The notes: generated from the letters alone by a model not told the origin. Shown: positions 8,481 through 16,587, numbered from the stretch's first letter. The stretch: 46,874 bases of DNA from an uncultured Prevotellaceae bacterium (GCA_900318795.1 ONLU01000016.1:1-46874); one strand, 5' to 3'. A program made the numbers and translations.

Positions 8481-9545
8481 ATGAAGAAGATGATGATAGC
8501 CCTGGTAGCCATGCTGACAATAGCAGCAACGGGCCATGCAATGAGCTACGAGCAGGCACGCAACGAGGCACTGTTCCTGACGGACAAGATGGCCTACGAG
8601 CTGAACCTGACCGACGAGCAGTACGAGGCTGCCTACGAAATCAATCTGGACTACCTGATGGGTGTTACCAGCTACGACGATGTCTATGCCACCTATTGGG
8701 AGCGTCGCAATCTGGACATGAGCTACGTGCTGCTGGAATGGCAGTGGCAGGCATTCTGTGCCGCCAGCTACTTCTACCGCCCACTCTACTGGGATGGTGG
8801 CTACTGGCACTTCGGCATCTATGCCCGCTATCCACACCGCGACTACTTCTACTTCGGACGTCCGGTCTTCTATGCCAGCTATCGCGGAGGTCATGCGTGG
8901 CACGTTATTGGCGGTCGCGGATATTACTACGGACGTCGCGAACACTTCCGCCCTGTAGCAGGACGCACCCACTTCGGTATGCTGGACCGCTGGAACCGTG
9001 GTGACTTCCGCAACCATCATCGCTATAGCGGAGGAGGCTCACGCTACAACAGCGGCTATCGCAACAGCTCGACCCGCTATACCGTAGGCAACAACCGTGG
9101 CAATTCTTACGGTCGCAGTTTAGGCAATCGCCGTACCACATACGAGAACAACCGCATGTACGGCAGCCGTCCTACAACAGCAACGGAACAGCGCCCCAGC
9201 TCACGCTACAGCAGTTCGTCCAGCTATGGCAACAGGACTAATGGCAGCGGAAGCTATCATGGCAGCGGTTCATTCGGTGGAAGCCGCAATAGTGGTTCAT
9301 TCGGTGGAAGCCATAGCAGTGGTTCGTTTAGCGGAAGCCATGGCAGCGGTTCATTTAGCGGAAGCGGTCGTAGCAGTGCTTCATTCGGTGGAAGCCACAG
9401 CAGTGGTTCATTTAGTGGAAGCCGCAGTAGCGGTTCATTCGGCGGCGGACACAGCAGTGGTTCATTCGGCGGAAGCCGCAGTAGCGGTTCTTTCAGCGGA
9501 GGTCACAGCAGCAGCGGAGGCCGCTCGTTCGGAGGACATCGTTAA
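8481..9545 (+). CDS. Secreted Gly/Ser-rich repeat protein
   Basis: I do not recognise a named family. The 354-residue protein has a signal peptide ending near ATGHA. A short helical part follows, including LTDKMAYELNLTDEQYEAAY, which recalls the LTxxQ-type helices of periplasmic Spy/CpxP proteins. Next comes an unusually Tyr/Trp/Phe-rich stretch (about residues 72-160). The last third (about residues 245-354) is low-complexity, repeating units such as GSFGGSRSS and GSFSGSHSS. The composition suggests a surface or periplasmic structural, adhesive or metal-binding protein; the repeats hold many His and Arg residues. The last 84 bp overlap, on the opposite strand, the end of the phosphatase gene. 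Confidence 0.7.
   Translation: MKKMMIALVAMLTIAATGHAMSYEQARNEALFLTDKMAYELNLTDEQYEAAYEINLDYLMGVTSYDDVYATYWERRNLDMSYVLLEWQWQAFCAASYFYRPLYWDGGYWHFGIYARYPHRDYFYFGRPVFYASYRGGHAWHVIGGRGYYYGRREHFRPVAGRTHFGMLDRWNRGDFRNHHRYSGGGSRYNSGYRNSSTRYTVGNNRGNSYGRSLGNRRTTYENNRMYGSRPTTATEQRPSSRYSSSSSYGNRTNGSGSYHGSGSFGGSRNSGSFGGSHSSGSFSGSHGSGSFSGSGRSSASFGGSHSSGSFSGSRSSGSFGGGHSSGSFGGSRSSGSFSGGHSSSGGRSFGGHR
9240..9540 (+). repeat. Low-complexity Gly/Ser coding repeats
   Basis: Degenerate 21-33 bp units encode G-S-F-(G/S)-G-(S/G)-(R/H)-(S/N)-S-type peptides. Similar units differ mostly at third codon positions and at Arg/His/Asn codons. Such repeats can change copy number by slippage. Confidence 0.7.
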
Positions 9546-10043
9546 GATGCGTACCTCAGCGTTCATCATCCGCTGGACCTCACGCATTGTACACTGGGCA
9601 TAGACCGCTAAAACAGCTTTATTGATAATTCCATGTCCCACGGCCACCACCCGCTTTCCCGGGTAGGTGGCCGTCATATTTATCAGAAAGGAGCGCGCCC
9701 GTTCGAGCAAAGCCTCTTCCGACTCAATGTCATCGGGCCACACCTCGTTGCGCAGATCAGGGATGAAGCGTCCGGTAAACGAGCCCCAATCGCGCTCACG
9801 CAGCAATGGTGTAGTCACAACGGGCAGTCCGTGCGGTTCAGCAATGACCTCAGCCGTCTGAATGGCTCGATGAAGGTCGCTGGCAACTATTGCATCCAAC
9901 GGCTCTGAAGCCAGGCGTTGGGCAACCTGTTCTGCCTGTTCCCTACCCCGTTGGTTCAGTTCTCCTTGTGTTTGTCCCTGCATGATTTGGCGGGCATTGT
10001 CGACAGTCTCGCCGTGCCTCACCAGAAAAATTGTCGTCTCCAT
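9462..10043 (-). CDS. Histidine phosphatase family protein
   Basis: A 193-residue phosphoglycerate-mutase-like phosphatase. The catalytic RHG motif is in FLVRHGETVDNARQ, a second arginine is in ASDLHRAIQTAE, and the second histidine is in VVAVGHG. The substrate is unknown; small phosphorylated metabolites are typical. I chose the ATG at 10043 because METTIFLVRHGE is a typical family start and the promoter -7 box ends only five bases upstream. The last ~28 residues, an Ala/Ser/Glu-rich tail, are encoded antisense to the Gly/Ser repeats of the convergent gene and are probably not part of the fold. Confidence 0.85.
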   Translation of the reverse strand: METTIFLVRHGETVDNARQIMQGQTQGELNQRGREQAEQVAQRLASEPLDAIVASDLHRAIQTAEVIAEPHGLPVVTTPLLRERDWGSFTGRFIPDLRNEVWPDDIESEEALLERARSFLINMTATYPGKRVVAVGHGIINKAVLAVYAQCTMREVQRMMNAEVRILTMSSERAASAAAVTSAERTATAASAE

Positions 10044-10082
10044 TTTTGCAAAAGTACGAAATAATTCGTACTTTTGCAAAAA
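10043..10082. promoter_or_regulatory. Perfectly symmetric divergent promoter
   Basis: Two 18-bp arms (10043-10060 and 10065-10082) are perfect reverse complements around a 4-bp centre. On the plus strand TTTG (10045-10048) and TACTTTTG (10069-10076) are 20 bp apart. On the minus strand TTTG (10077-10080) and TACTTTTG (10049-10056) are also 20 bp apart. Both strands therefore carry an ideal promoter and the two overlap almost completely. The minus transcript should begin at or next to the ATG at 10043; the plus transcript has a leader of about 20 nt. Confidence 0.85.
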
Positions 10083-10099
10083 AATCAAAGAAAAACGTT

Positions 10100-10771
10100 A
10101 TGAAGATATTCCAGAGTTCCATCTTCCGCGCCCTGACCGCTATTGTGGTGGGAGCATTGCTCGTCAAGTATCCTGACGACGGAGTCACGTGGATAACAAG
10201 AGCCATCGGTGCACTATTCTTGTTGTCTGGTATTATTGCACTGATAGCCTATTGGCAGGCAAGACGTCACGCAGGCGAATTCACCATTACCGATCAGGAG
10301 GGACGCCTCATCAGTGGCAGCCAACCTACATTTCCCATTGTGGGCGCAGGAAGCGTGATTCTGGGTTTGGTACTGACACTATCGCCCCATGCCTTCATCC
10401 ATGGACTGATGTATATGTTGGCTGCTATACTGATTATGGGTGGTATCACTCAACTGGTCAGTCTGGTGGCAGCTCGCCGTATGGGCAGTGTACCTTTTGG
10501 CTACTGGATAGCTCCGTCTGTCATTCTGCTCATTGGAATATACGTAGTATTAATGCCTATGGAGACAGCGGAATTGCCTCTGATCATTCTTGGCTGGTGC
10601 TCCATTCTTTATGGTGTCATAGAACTGATTAACGCCTTGAAGATTTACAACTTGCGCAAGGGAACCGAGCAGCTGCGTGTAGAGAAGGATGAGCCCGTCG
10701 CCGAGGAGATCAGCTCGGAACTGGGCACTGGGCAGAACAAAACCCCAGAGTTAACTCAAAATACCGATTGA
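10100..10771 (+). CDS. DUF308/HdeD-like membrane protein
   Basis: A 223-residue integral membrane protein with about six hydrophobic helices arranged as repeated pairs, for example ALTAIVVGALLVKYPDDGV and the helices around IGALFLLSGIIALIAYW. This matches the DUF308/HdeD fold, linked in enterobacteria to acid resistance; its role in Bacteroidales is unknown. A charged cytoplasmic-type tail of about 40 residues (EKDEPVAEEISSELG and following) ends the protein. I chose the ATG at 10100 because the sequence upstream is the divergent promoter. It ends 28 bp from the convergent flippase-like gene. Confidence 0.78.
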   Translation: MKIFQSSIFRALTAIVVGALLVKYPDDGVTWITRAIGALFLLSGIIALIAYWQARRHAGEFTITDQEGRLISGSQPTFPIVGAGSVILGLVLTLSPHAFIHGLMYMLAAILIMGGITQLVSLVAARRMGSVPFGYWIAPSVILLIGIYVVLMPMETAELPLIILGWCSILYGVIELINALKIYNLRKGTEQLRVEKDEPVAEEISSELGTGQNKTPELTQNTD

Positions 10772-10799
10772 GTCAACTCATTTCGTCATTCGAGTTTGC

Positions 10800-11846
10800 T
10801 CAAGGTTTTTGCGGTTCCACCTTCATCAAGAGGATTCCAATCAGAATCCAAATGATTTCGCGGAATCGGCAGATGATGCTGACAAAGATGCCAAGGGCAG
10901 CAGAGAGTCCCAACGCGGCAATAGACAGCACGAAGCCACCCTCTTGTACCCCCAACTGCATGGGCAGGAAGCCGATGAGGTTGGCGAAAAGCGTGGTGAA
11001 AGCAACAATCAGGATGCTGTGCAGATAGGTAATCATTATGCCCGAGAAGCCTCCACCATTGTCAATGCCGAACAGCAAAAGCATAAACAACACCTCAGAA
11101 CTCTGAACCACACGAGAGAAGAACTCCAGAAAGAGGCTGCTGTAGAAAGCCTGTTTGTCCTGACCATGCAATGAAGCAATCTGCATATCAATATTATGCA
11201 TTGCCTCTGCGTGCCGTTCAGAGAAACGCGTACTCCATCCTTTCAGTCCAGGAATCTTACCTATCCAGCGGATGGTCTTCACCACGAGTCCCTTGCGATA
11301 GCCTCTTGAAAACAGATAGAAGGCAACAAGACAGAACACGATGATGATGCCCAGAATAGTACCGATGGCTGTAGTCATCGGCATATCTCCTACGGCCACC
11401 AGAGCCAGATAGATGAAGATGGAAACAAACCAAAAGATGAAGTGTCCGAAGAAATGCATCATAGCATACAGTATCACGCTGGAAGTGGCGTGCTGGTTGT
11501 CGATGTACTTCGACAGTTCCATGATGCGATAAGGCTCACCCCCCAAACCGCCTACAGGCGTCGCATAGTTTAGGGCATAGCCGCTGATAGTCAGTCTATA
11601 GATGGTTGCAAAGCTGACAGGCGGCACACCTCCTACATTTCCCTTGATGATACACCACCATGCCCAGGCATTGATACCATAGATCAGAATCCACACACCA
11701 ATGATGGGTATCAGCCAATAGCCTGCGTGGCACAGATGCTGCCACAGTTCGACAAAACTGACATCAAAGGTGAACAACATCACTACCACAGCAGCTACAC
11801 CGAGGAAGAAAAACAAGTTGTTGAGGCGTTGTTTAGTCCAGGTCAT
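10800..11846 (-). CDS. Flippase-like (LPG synthase TM / AglD family) membrane protein
   Basis: A 348-residue polytopic protein of the UPF0104 / lysylphosphatidylglycerol-synthase transmembrane family. It has eight or more hydrophobic segments and the family-typical YALNYATPVGGLGGEPYR and FLPMQLGVQEGGFVLS motifs. Members are annotated flippase-like and move or modify lipids in the cytoplasmic membrane; most lack proven substrates. It is the last gene of a four-gene minus-strand operon, 27 bp after the CDP-alcohol phosphotransferase gene. Context suggests it handles the lipid made by that enzyme. Confidence 0.82.
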   Translation of the reverse strand: MTWTKQRLNNLFFFLGVAAVVVMLFTFDVSFVELWQHLCHAGYWLIPIIGVWILIYGINAWAWWCIIKGNVGGVPPVSFATIYRLTISGYALNYATPVGGLGGEPYRIMELSKYIDNQHATSSVILYAMMHFFGHFIFWFVSIFIYLALVAVGDMPMTTAIGTILGIIIVFCLVAFYLFSRGYRKGLVVKTIRWIGKIPGLKGWSTRFSERHAEAMHNIDMQIASLHGQDKQAFYSSLFLEFFSRVVQSSEVLFMLLLFGIDNGGGFSGIMITYLHSILIVAFTTLFANLIGFLPMQLGVQEGGFVLSIAALGLSAALGIFVSIICRFREIIWILIGILLMKVEPQKP

Positions 11847-11873
11847 GAGAAGTGAAACGTGAGAGATTAGGGA

Positions 11874-12854
11874 TTAGAGGTTGGAGGCTATACGACGACA
11901 GAAAGTCTCATGGCGCTGATTGACATAGCAGGCCAGCAGACCCATGCCGAAAATCTCGAACACGAAGTAGCAGGCTGGTACGTCAAGCAGACACAACAGG
12001 AAGAGCCAAAAAGAACGGAAATTGAAGGTAAGCAGTCCGTTCCAGAAGATGACAGGACGCGAAGCCTTGAGGAATTCCTGACGCACGGAATCGGGTATTT
12101 GGTCAGAGCTACCATACTTCTGACGCATACGGGCCATCAGGTTCTGGAACGCAGGAGTGTCCTTCTCCTGATTCTTGGTATAGCCGATATACGACTTCTG
12201 GAAAGCACGTTCCACCCAAGGTGTCGAGGCATCCATCTGGTCGTAAATTTCCTGCTGACGACGAGAATTGTCGAGTTCGCTGCCTTTCTCGCCTTTCAGG
12301 AAGAACAGGTGTACCTGTATATAATAGTCAGCCAGCCGCTGCTGACCAGAGATACCCACGAAGCCCGATATGCAACTCAGCACCAGGACTACGCCAGTGG
12401 CAATGAGGACGTTCTGATAGGTGTCAGGAATGCCCAGCCACGAGAACTCGATAGTGTGATGCTGATAGAAGCGATAGACCATTCCCAGGTAGATGGGAAC
12501 GAACCATACGAAGCCTGCCGCCCCGTCGAGGATACGCCCCAGGGGGCTCTTCTTGCCTGTCAAACGGGCCAACTGGCCGTCGGTACAGTCAAGGATATCT
12601 GCCACCATCAGCATAAAGACGGCCACAAGATTCATGCCCAAGCCCCACCAGCCTGAATAGTAATAGCTGCCGGTGGCAAAGAAGACGGTGCTGGCAGCAC
12701 CGATAATCATCGACCAGATGGTAACGGTGTTGGGATGAATGTCGAACTTGGCAAAGGCCAGCGCGCAATAATAGCAGAAAGGACGGATGACATGGAGGTC
12801 AAGCCAGTCTTCAGTCTCTGACGACTTTAATGATGCTTTGAAATTCTGATCCAT
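11874..12854 (-). CDS. CDP-alcohol phosphatidyltransferase family protein with altered motif
   Basis: A 326-residue membrane enzyme of the CDP-alcohol phosphotransferase family, which joins an alcohol or lipid to a phospho-head group using a CDP-activated donor. The signature is D-x2-D-G-x2-A-R-x8-G-x3-D-x3-D. Here the run from about residue 88 (DCTDGQLAR, then GRILDGAAG) matches every position except the last Asp, which is Gly (codon GGC). That Asp is usually the catalytic base, so the chemistry may be altered or another residue may substitute. The protein is longer than typical members; a loop of about 100 residues follows the fourth membrane segment. The ATG directly abuts the stop of the upstream nucleotidyltransferase gene. 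Confidence 0.83.
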   Translation of the reverse strand: MDQNFKASLKSSETEDWLDLHVIRPFCYYCALAFAKFDIHPNTVTIWSMIIGAASTVFFATGSYYYSGWWGLGMNLVAVFMLMVADILDCTDGQLARLTGKKSPLGRILDGAAGFVWFVPIYLGMVYRFYQHHTIEFSWLGIPDTYQNVLIATGVVLVLSCISGFVGISGQQRLADYYIQVHLFFLKGEKGSELDNSRRQQEIYDQMDASTPWVERAFQKSYIGYTKNQEKDTPAFQNLMARMRQKYGSSDQIPDSVRQEFLKASRPVIFWNGLLTFNFRSFWLFLLCLLDVPACYFVFEIFGMGLLACYVNQRHETFCRRIASNL

Positions 12855-13583
12855 TTACAATAATTCTTTTGGCATGAGCTGCTGGGCACGCTCAAAGTCC
12901 TCAGGAGTGTCTAACTCATAGGAGAAATAGCTGGTGGTGTCAACCACACGGAAGGTATGACCCTGAGGTATCAGCCGTTCGAAGGCCCGCTCGTAGAAGA
13001 CATCTATCAACCCTTCCTGCTCTATCATCTGCTGAAGTTCGTGATAGATGGCTTCGCTGTAGTCGGCAGTCATTTTCTCAATGCCCACAGACTCGCCGAT
13101 GGCATCTTGAATACTGCACACCTTGCTAATCTCGGTGATGCGTCCGTCTGCATCGACAATGACCTTGATTTCCTCTTCGCCACACTCGTGACGGTTGAGT
13201 GCCAAAGCAGACTCTGGTTCTCGGGCAATACGCACTACGGCAGCCGGGTCGCACAGGATGTCGCTGTCCATCAGCAGGAACTCCTTGCCGCGCACCACCT
13301 GCATGGACAGCCACAGCGAGAAGATATTATTGTTGTGCTCATAGTCGGCATTGTGGATGAAGGTGATATCAAGCTGGGGAAAATGAGTTGTAAGAAAGTC
13401 ACGTATCATCTCACTCAGATAACCTGTTACCACTACGAACTGGCTGATTCCGGCCTGCTGCATAGCACATACGGTGCGTTCCAACAACGTGCGTCCGCCC
13501 ACCTGCAGCAAGCACTTGGGCTTGGTATCAGTCAATGGGCGCAGGCGCTTGGCCATACCTGCCGCTAAGATGACTCCAATCAT
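12855..13583 (-). CDS. NTP transferase, phosphocholine-cytidylyltransferase-like
   Basis: A 242-residue nucleotidyltransferase. It opens with the glycine-rich nucleotide-binding motif MIGVILAAGMAKRLRPLTD and the lysine motif TKPKCLLQVGGRTLLERT, followed by LMDSDILCDP, whose Asp probably binds metal. The closest remembered group is LicC-like phosphocholine or phosphoethanolamine cytidylyltransferases; sugar-1-phosphate nucleotidyltransferases are the alternative. It sits between a PLP enzyme and a CDP-alcohol phosphotransferase, so making a CDP-head-group donor is the most coherent reading. It starts 24 bp after the PLP enzyme and abuts the next gene. Confidence 0.82.
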   Translation of the reverse strand: MIGVILAAGMAKRLRPLTDTKPKCLLQVGGRTLLERTVCAMQQAGISQFVVVTGYLSEMIRDFLTTHFPQLDITFIHNADYEHNNNIFSLWLSMQVVRGKEFLLMDSDILCDPAAVVRIAREPESALALNRHECGEEEIKVIVDADGRITEISKVCSIQDAIGESVGIEKMTADYSEAIYHELQQMIEQEGLIDVFYERAFERLIPQGHTFRVVDTTSYFSYELDTPEDFERAQQLMPKELL

Positions 13584-13607
13584 ACAAATCTACAATTTGA
13601 CGATTAA

Positions 13608-14657
13608 CTATTTACCATTATAAACACGCAGGATGGTATCAACGACAGTCTGGGTCTGTTCCTTACGGCCCAGTGTGATACGCAGACAAGACTCCAGACC
13701 CTTGTCGCCCATGAACTTGATCTTGTAATCCTGAATCTTCAGGGCCTCCATCAGCCTGTCCTTGATTTCGACAGGATACTTGATAAGGATGAAATTGGCA
13801 ACAGACTTGTAAACCTTGAAGCCGGGCAGCGAGCCCAGTTCCTTCTTATACAACTGGCGTCCCCACTCCATGTCGTCGGCCACATGACGATAGTGCTCAT
13901 CGCTGTCGAGAGCAGCCAGCGCCACAGCCTCCGAGAAGCGGTTGTAGCCCAGATACTTGTTACAGTAGCTCAGGAACTGATCGTGTCCGGCACCGATAAA
14001 GCCGAAGCCACAACGAAGACCAGGCAGACCGTAGAACTTAGACAAGGTACGCGAAATAATCAGGTTGTTATACTTGTTAACCAACGGAGCGATATAGCCC
14101 GTATCCATATTCATGAAACTGGCATAGGCCTCATCTATCAGTACCATGGTATCGCTGGGGATATTCTCCATGATACGTCCAATCTCCTCGCTGCTCAGGC
14201 TATTACCCGTGGGGTTGTTGGGCGATGCCAACAGCAGCATGCGGGGGTGAACGCGGTTGGTGTACTCAATGACCTCGTCGACATCATAGGCGAAGGTATC
14301 CTCCAACTCATGCAGGGGATACATCTCGAAAGTACCGCCACACTCGCTGGCCACACGATTGTAGTACCACCACGAGAACTCTGGGATGAGAATCTTCTTG
14401 TTGTCACCCTTCATCAGGAAGTAGTGAATGGCATTCTTCAGCATGTCCTCGCCGCCATAGGTCAGCAAGACCTGTTCCTCAGGCACATTGTAGATTTCGC
14501 TCAAACGGACACTAATAACACTCTTTTTGCCCTGATCATAGATACGGGTATAGAAGCAGAGGTCCTTGGGATTGAAATTTTTTATCGCATCAACAACTTT
14601 CTGACTGGGTTCAAAATTAAACTCGTTTCTATCGAGATAATTCATCTGTTTTTCCAT
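13608..14657 (-). CDS. HisC/CobD-like PLP-dependent aminotransferase-fold enzyme
   Basis: A 349-residue fold-type I PLP enzyme. Conserved sites include SPNNPTG (Asn contacting PLP), VLIDEAYASF (Asp on the pyridine nitrogen) and the Schiff-base lysine in RTLSKFYGLPGLRCGFG. The family includes histidinol-phosphate aminotransferase (HisC) and threonine- or serine-phosphate decarboxylases (CobD-like). No other his gene is in the window, and the neighbours are head-group enzymes, so a decarboxylase or transaminase for a phospho-amino-alcohol is plausible. I chose the ATG at 14657, preceded by AAAGAAGAA; an upstream in-frame TTG lies inside the promoter -7 box. It is the first gene of the operon. 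Confidence 0.78.
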   Translation of the reverse strand: MEKQMNYLDRNEFNFEPSQKVVDAIKNFNPKDLCFYTRIYDQGKKSVISVRLSEIYNVPEEQVLLTYGGEDMLKNAIHYFLMKGDNKKILIPEFSWWYYNRVASECGGTFEMYPLHELEDTFAYDVDEVIEYTNRVHPRMLLLASPNNPTGNSLSSEEIGRIMENIPSDTMVLIDEAYASFMNMDTGYIAPLVNKYNNLIISRTLSKFYGLPGLRCGFGFIGAGHDQFLSYCNKYLGYNRFSEAVALAALDSDEHYRHVADDMEWGRQLYKKELGSLPGFKVYKSVANFILIKYPVEIKDRLMEALKIQDYKIKFMGDKGLESCLRITLGRKEQTQTVVDTILRVYNGK

Positions 14658-14687
14658 TTCTTCTTTAATTTTTGCAAAATTTGGGTG

Positions 14688-14719
14688 CAAAGGTACGAAG
14701 AAACGAGCGAAAAACCAAA
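14688..14719 (-). promoter_or_regulatory. Promoter of the lipid head-group cassette
   Basis: On the minus strand TTTG (14716-14719) and TACCTTTG (14688-14695) are exactly 20 bp apart, an ideal Bacteroidota promoter. All four downstream genes lack internal promoters of this quality. Confidence 0.82.
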
Positions 14720-14733
14720 TTAATTACCTTTTT

Positions 14734-15348
14734 TTATACATTTGTGACGATACCCTCGATGTATGTTTTCAGGATGTGGATACCTGTTTTATTCTCATGT
14801 CCCCAAGGGATGATGAGGTCTGCAAATTTCTTGGTGGGTTCTATGAATTGGTCATGCATAGGTTTGAGCACTTTCTCATAGCGGTCGAGCACCATGTCTA
14901 CCGTACGTCCACGCTCCACCACATCGCGCCGGATATTGCGTATGAGGCGGGTGTCGGCATCCGTATCCACGAATATTTTCAAGTCCATCATGTCACGAAG
15001 TTTCTTATAGTGTAGCGTCATGATGCCCTCTAGGATAATGACAGGTTTGGGCTCCACATGAATGGTTTCCGGCAGACGATTGGAGATGACATACGAGTAG
15101 GTCGGCTGTTCGACAGCCTGACCGTTCTTCAGCATCTTGATGTGCTCGGTCAGCAGTTTCCAGTCAAAGGCGTCAGGGTGGTCGAAATTGATAGCTTTAC
15201 GCTCTTCGTCCGTCATTCCCGTCGTATCGTTATAGTAGGAGTCCAGAGGTACTATGGCTGCACAATGCTTGGGCAGCACCTTGGTGATTTGCTTGACGAC
15301 GGTAGTCTTTCCTGAACCTGTTCCGCCGGCGATTCCGATAATAGTCAT
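14734..15348 (-). CDS. udk: Uridine kinase
   Basis: A 204-residue kinase that phosphorylates uridine and cytidine in pyrimidine salvage. The P-loop is GIAGGTGSGKTTV, followed by the substrate-binding VPLDSYYND, NFDHPDAFDW and the characteristic VILEGIMTLH. RDVVERGRTVDMVLDRYE is the lid region. The length is normal for bacterial udk. It lies 27 bp downstream of the secreted EEP-family nuclease gene, so the two are probably co-transcribed, which fits salvage of nucleosides released from nucleic acids. Confidence 0.93.
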   Translation of the reverse strand: MTIIGIAGGTGSGKTTVVKQITKVLPKHCAAIVPLDSYYNDTTGMTDEERKAINFDHPDAFDWKLLTEHIKMLKNGQAVEQPTYSYVISNRLPETIHVEPKPVIILEGIMTLHYKKLRDMMDLKIFVDTDADTRLIRNIRRDVVERGRTVDMVLDRYEKVLKPMHDQFIEPTKKFADLIIPWGHENKTGIHILKTYIEGIVTNV

Positions 15349-15375
15349 TTTCTTAAATTGCGTCTTATTGGGATG

Positions 15376-16419
15376 TCATTTTCTTTCTTTCATCAGATAG
15401 ATTACTGTAGGCAGGTGGTCACTATAGCCATCGAGCCACACGCCACCAGCATGTGTTCGCTTGATATTGCCTTTGTACTGTCCCTCCGTCTGGAACAAAT
15501 AGTCCCTGCGGAATATCTGATTTTGTCTGAATTTCAATGTATTATAGTCATTCTGGCCTTCCTGATGCAACAAATTGTAGTTCACGACAATCTGGTCGAA
15601 CAAGTTCCAGGCTCCATCATACATCAGCGTACCCGTTCCACTATCATGAACCTTCCACCAGGGATTGTAGAGTTCGCCGGGCTTCACATCCTTTATTTCG
15701 CGTTTGGCGCCCAGGCACACGGACATCGAACGGTCACGCGGATCGTCGTTCATATCGCCCATGATGATAATCTTCACCTGAGGGTCTTCTTTCTGCAGCG
15801 ATTCTTTCAGCGCCTTTACCTGCTTGCCTGCAAGCTCTCGGTAATAGGAAGTTGTTCCACGACTGGGCCAGTGGCAGACAATCACCGTCACATGTTCGCC
15901 AGCCAGCGTACCACTGACCGTAAGGAAGCCACGCGTTGCGTGTCCCTTGTCCTTTTCCAGGTCGTAGACATAAGGGACCAGTCGCACACTACGCACCTTG
16001 AAGAGTGCCGGATTATAGAGCAGACCGCAGTCCACACCTCGACGGTCAGGACCTTCCACATGACAGAACTTGAAGTTGCGCTTCTTCAGCTTCGGCTGTT
16101 CACAAAGATCCTGCAGACAATGCCTGTTCTCCACCTCACTGACGCCAATGACGGCACAACCGACATCAGGCAGGACGTCAGTACCCATTTCAGACAACAC
16201 GGTAGACATGTTGTGCAGCTTATGCTGATACTTCATTTCCGTCCACTTGTTCCGTCCGTCAGGCAGATATTCATAGTCGTTCTTGCCCTCATCGTGCTTG
16301 GTATCAAACAAGTTTTCCAAATTGTAGAAGCCTACTCCGTAGATGCTATAGCGCTGTGCCTGCAAGGGTGCGAGTCCCAATGCCAAAAGCATGATTAGTA
16401 ATGATAGTTTCTTTCGCAT
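15376..16419 (-). CDS. Secreted endonuclease/exonuclease/phosphatase (EEP) family protein
   Basis: A 347-residue protein with a signal peptide (MRKKLSLLIMLLALGLAPLQ, then AQ) and an EEP (DNase I-like) catalytic domain. Motifs in order are FYNLENLFD, GVSEVENRH (metal-binding Glu), VDCGLLYNP, VIVCHWPSR (catalytic His), IIIMGDMNDDP and the C-terminal SDH in GYSDHLPTV. The export signal and Asn/Asp/His set fit an extracytoplasmic nuclease, though phosphodiesterase or phosphatase substrates are possible. It is divergent from the TonB-dependent receptor operon and 27 bp upstream of udk. Confidence 0.88.
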   Translation of the reverse strand: MRKKLSLLIMLLALGLAPLQAQRYSIYGVGFYNLENLFDTKHDEGKNDYEYLPDGRNKWTEMKYQHKLHNMSTVLSEMGTDVLPDVGCAVIGVSEVENRHCLQDLCEQPKLKKRNFKFCHVEGPDRRGVDCGLLYNPALFKVRSVRLVPYVYDLEKDKGHATRGFLTVSGTLAGEHVTVIVCHWPSRGTTSYYRELAGKQVKALKESLQKEDPQVKIIIMGDMNDDPRDRSMSVCLGAKREIKDVKPGELYNPWWKVHDSGTGTLMYDGAWNLFDQIVVNYNLLHQEGQNDYNTLKFRQNQIFRRDYLFQTEGQYKGNIKRTHAGGVWLDGYSDHLPTVIYLMKERK

Positions 16420-16446
16420 TTTTGATTGGTTTTATGTTATTAACCG

Positions 16447-16454
16447 CAAAGATA
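16447..16454 (-). promoter_or_regulatory. -7 box TATCTTTG for EEP nuclease-udk
   Basis: The minus strand reads TATCTTTG, 27 nt before the ATG at 16419. No clear -33 element is present. Confidence 0.65.
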
Positions 16455-16548
16455 CGAATTATTTTTCTAAAAAAGAATATTTGGGAAGGAAATTTTATGC
16501 CGACTAAAAAAAATATATGTTTAAGCATTGCATCTCATTTTTTTTTCG

Positions 16549-16556
16549 TACCTTTG
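16549..16556 (+). promoter_or_regulatory. -7 box TACCTTTG for the TonB receptor operon
   Basis: TACCTTTG lies 31 bp before the ATG at 16588. ATTG at 16527-16530 could serve as a -33 element with 18-bp spacing. The divergent nuclease promoter is only about 95 bp away, so shared control is possible. Confidence 0.65.
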
Positions 16557-16587
16557 TGCCAAACTATAATATTAACACATCACAATT

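Noticed and set aside
15358-16398. 346-codon plus-strand frame over the EEP nuclease
   Set aside because: The minus strand encodes all EEP catalytic motifs and a signal peptide; the plus frame has none.
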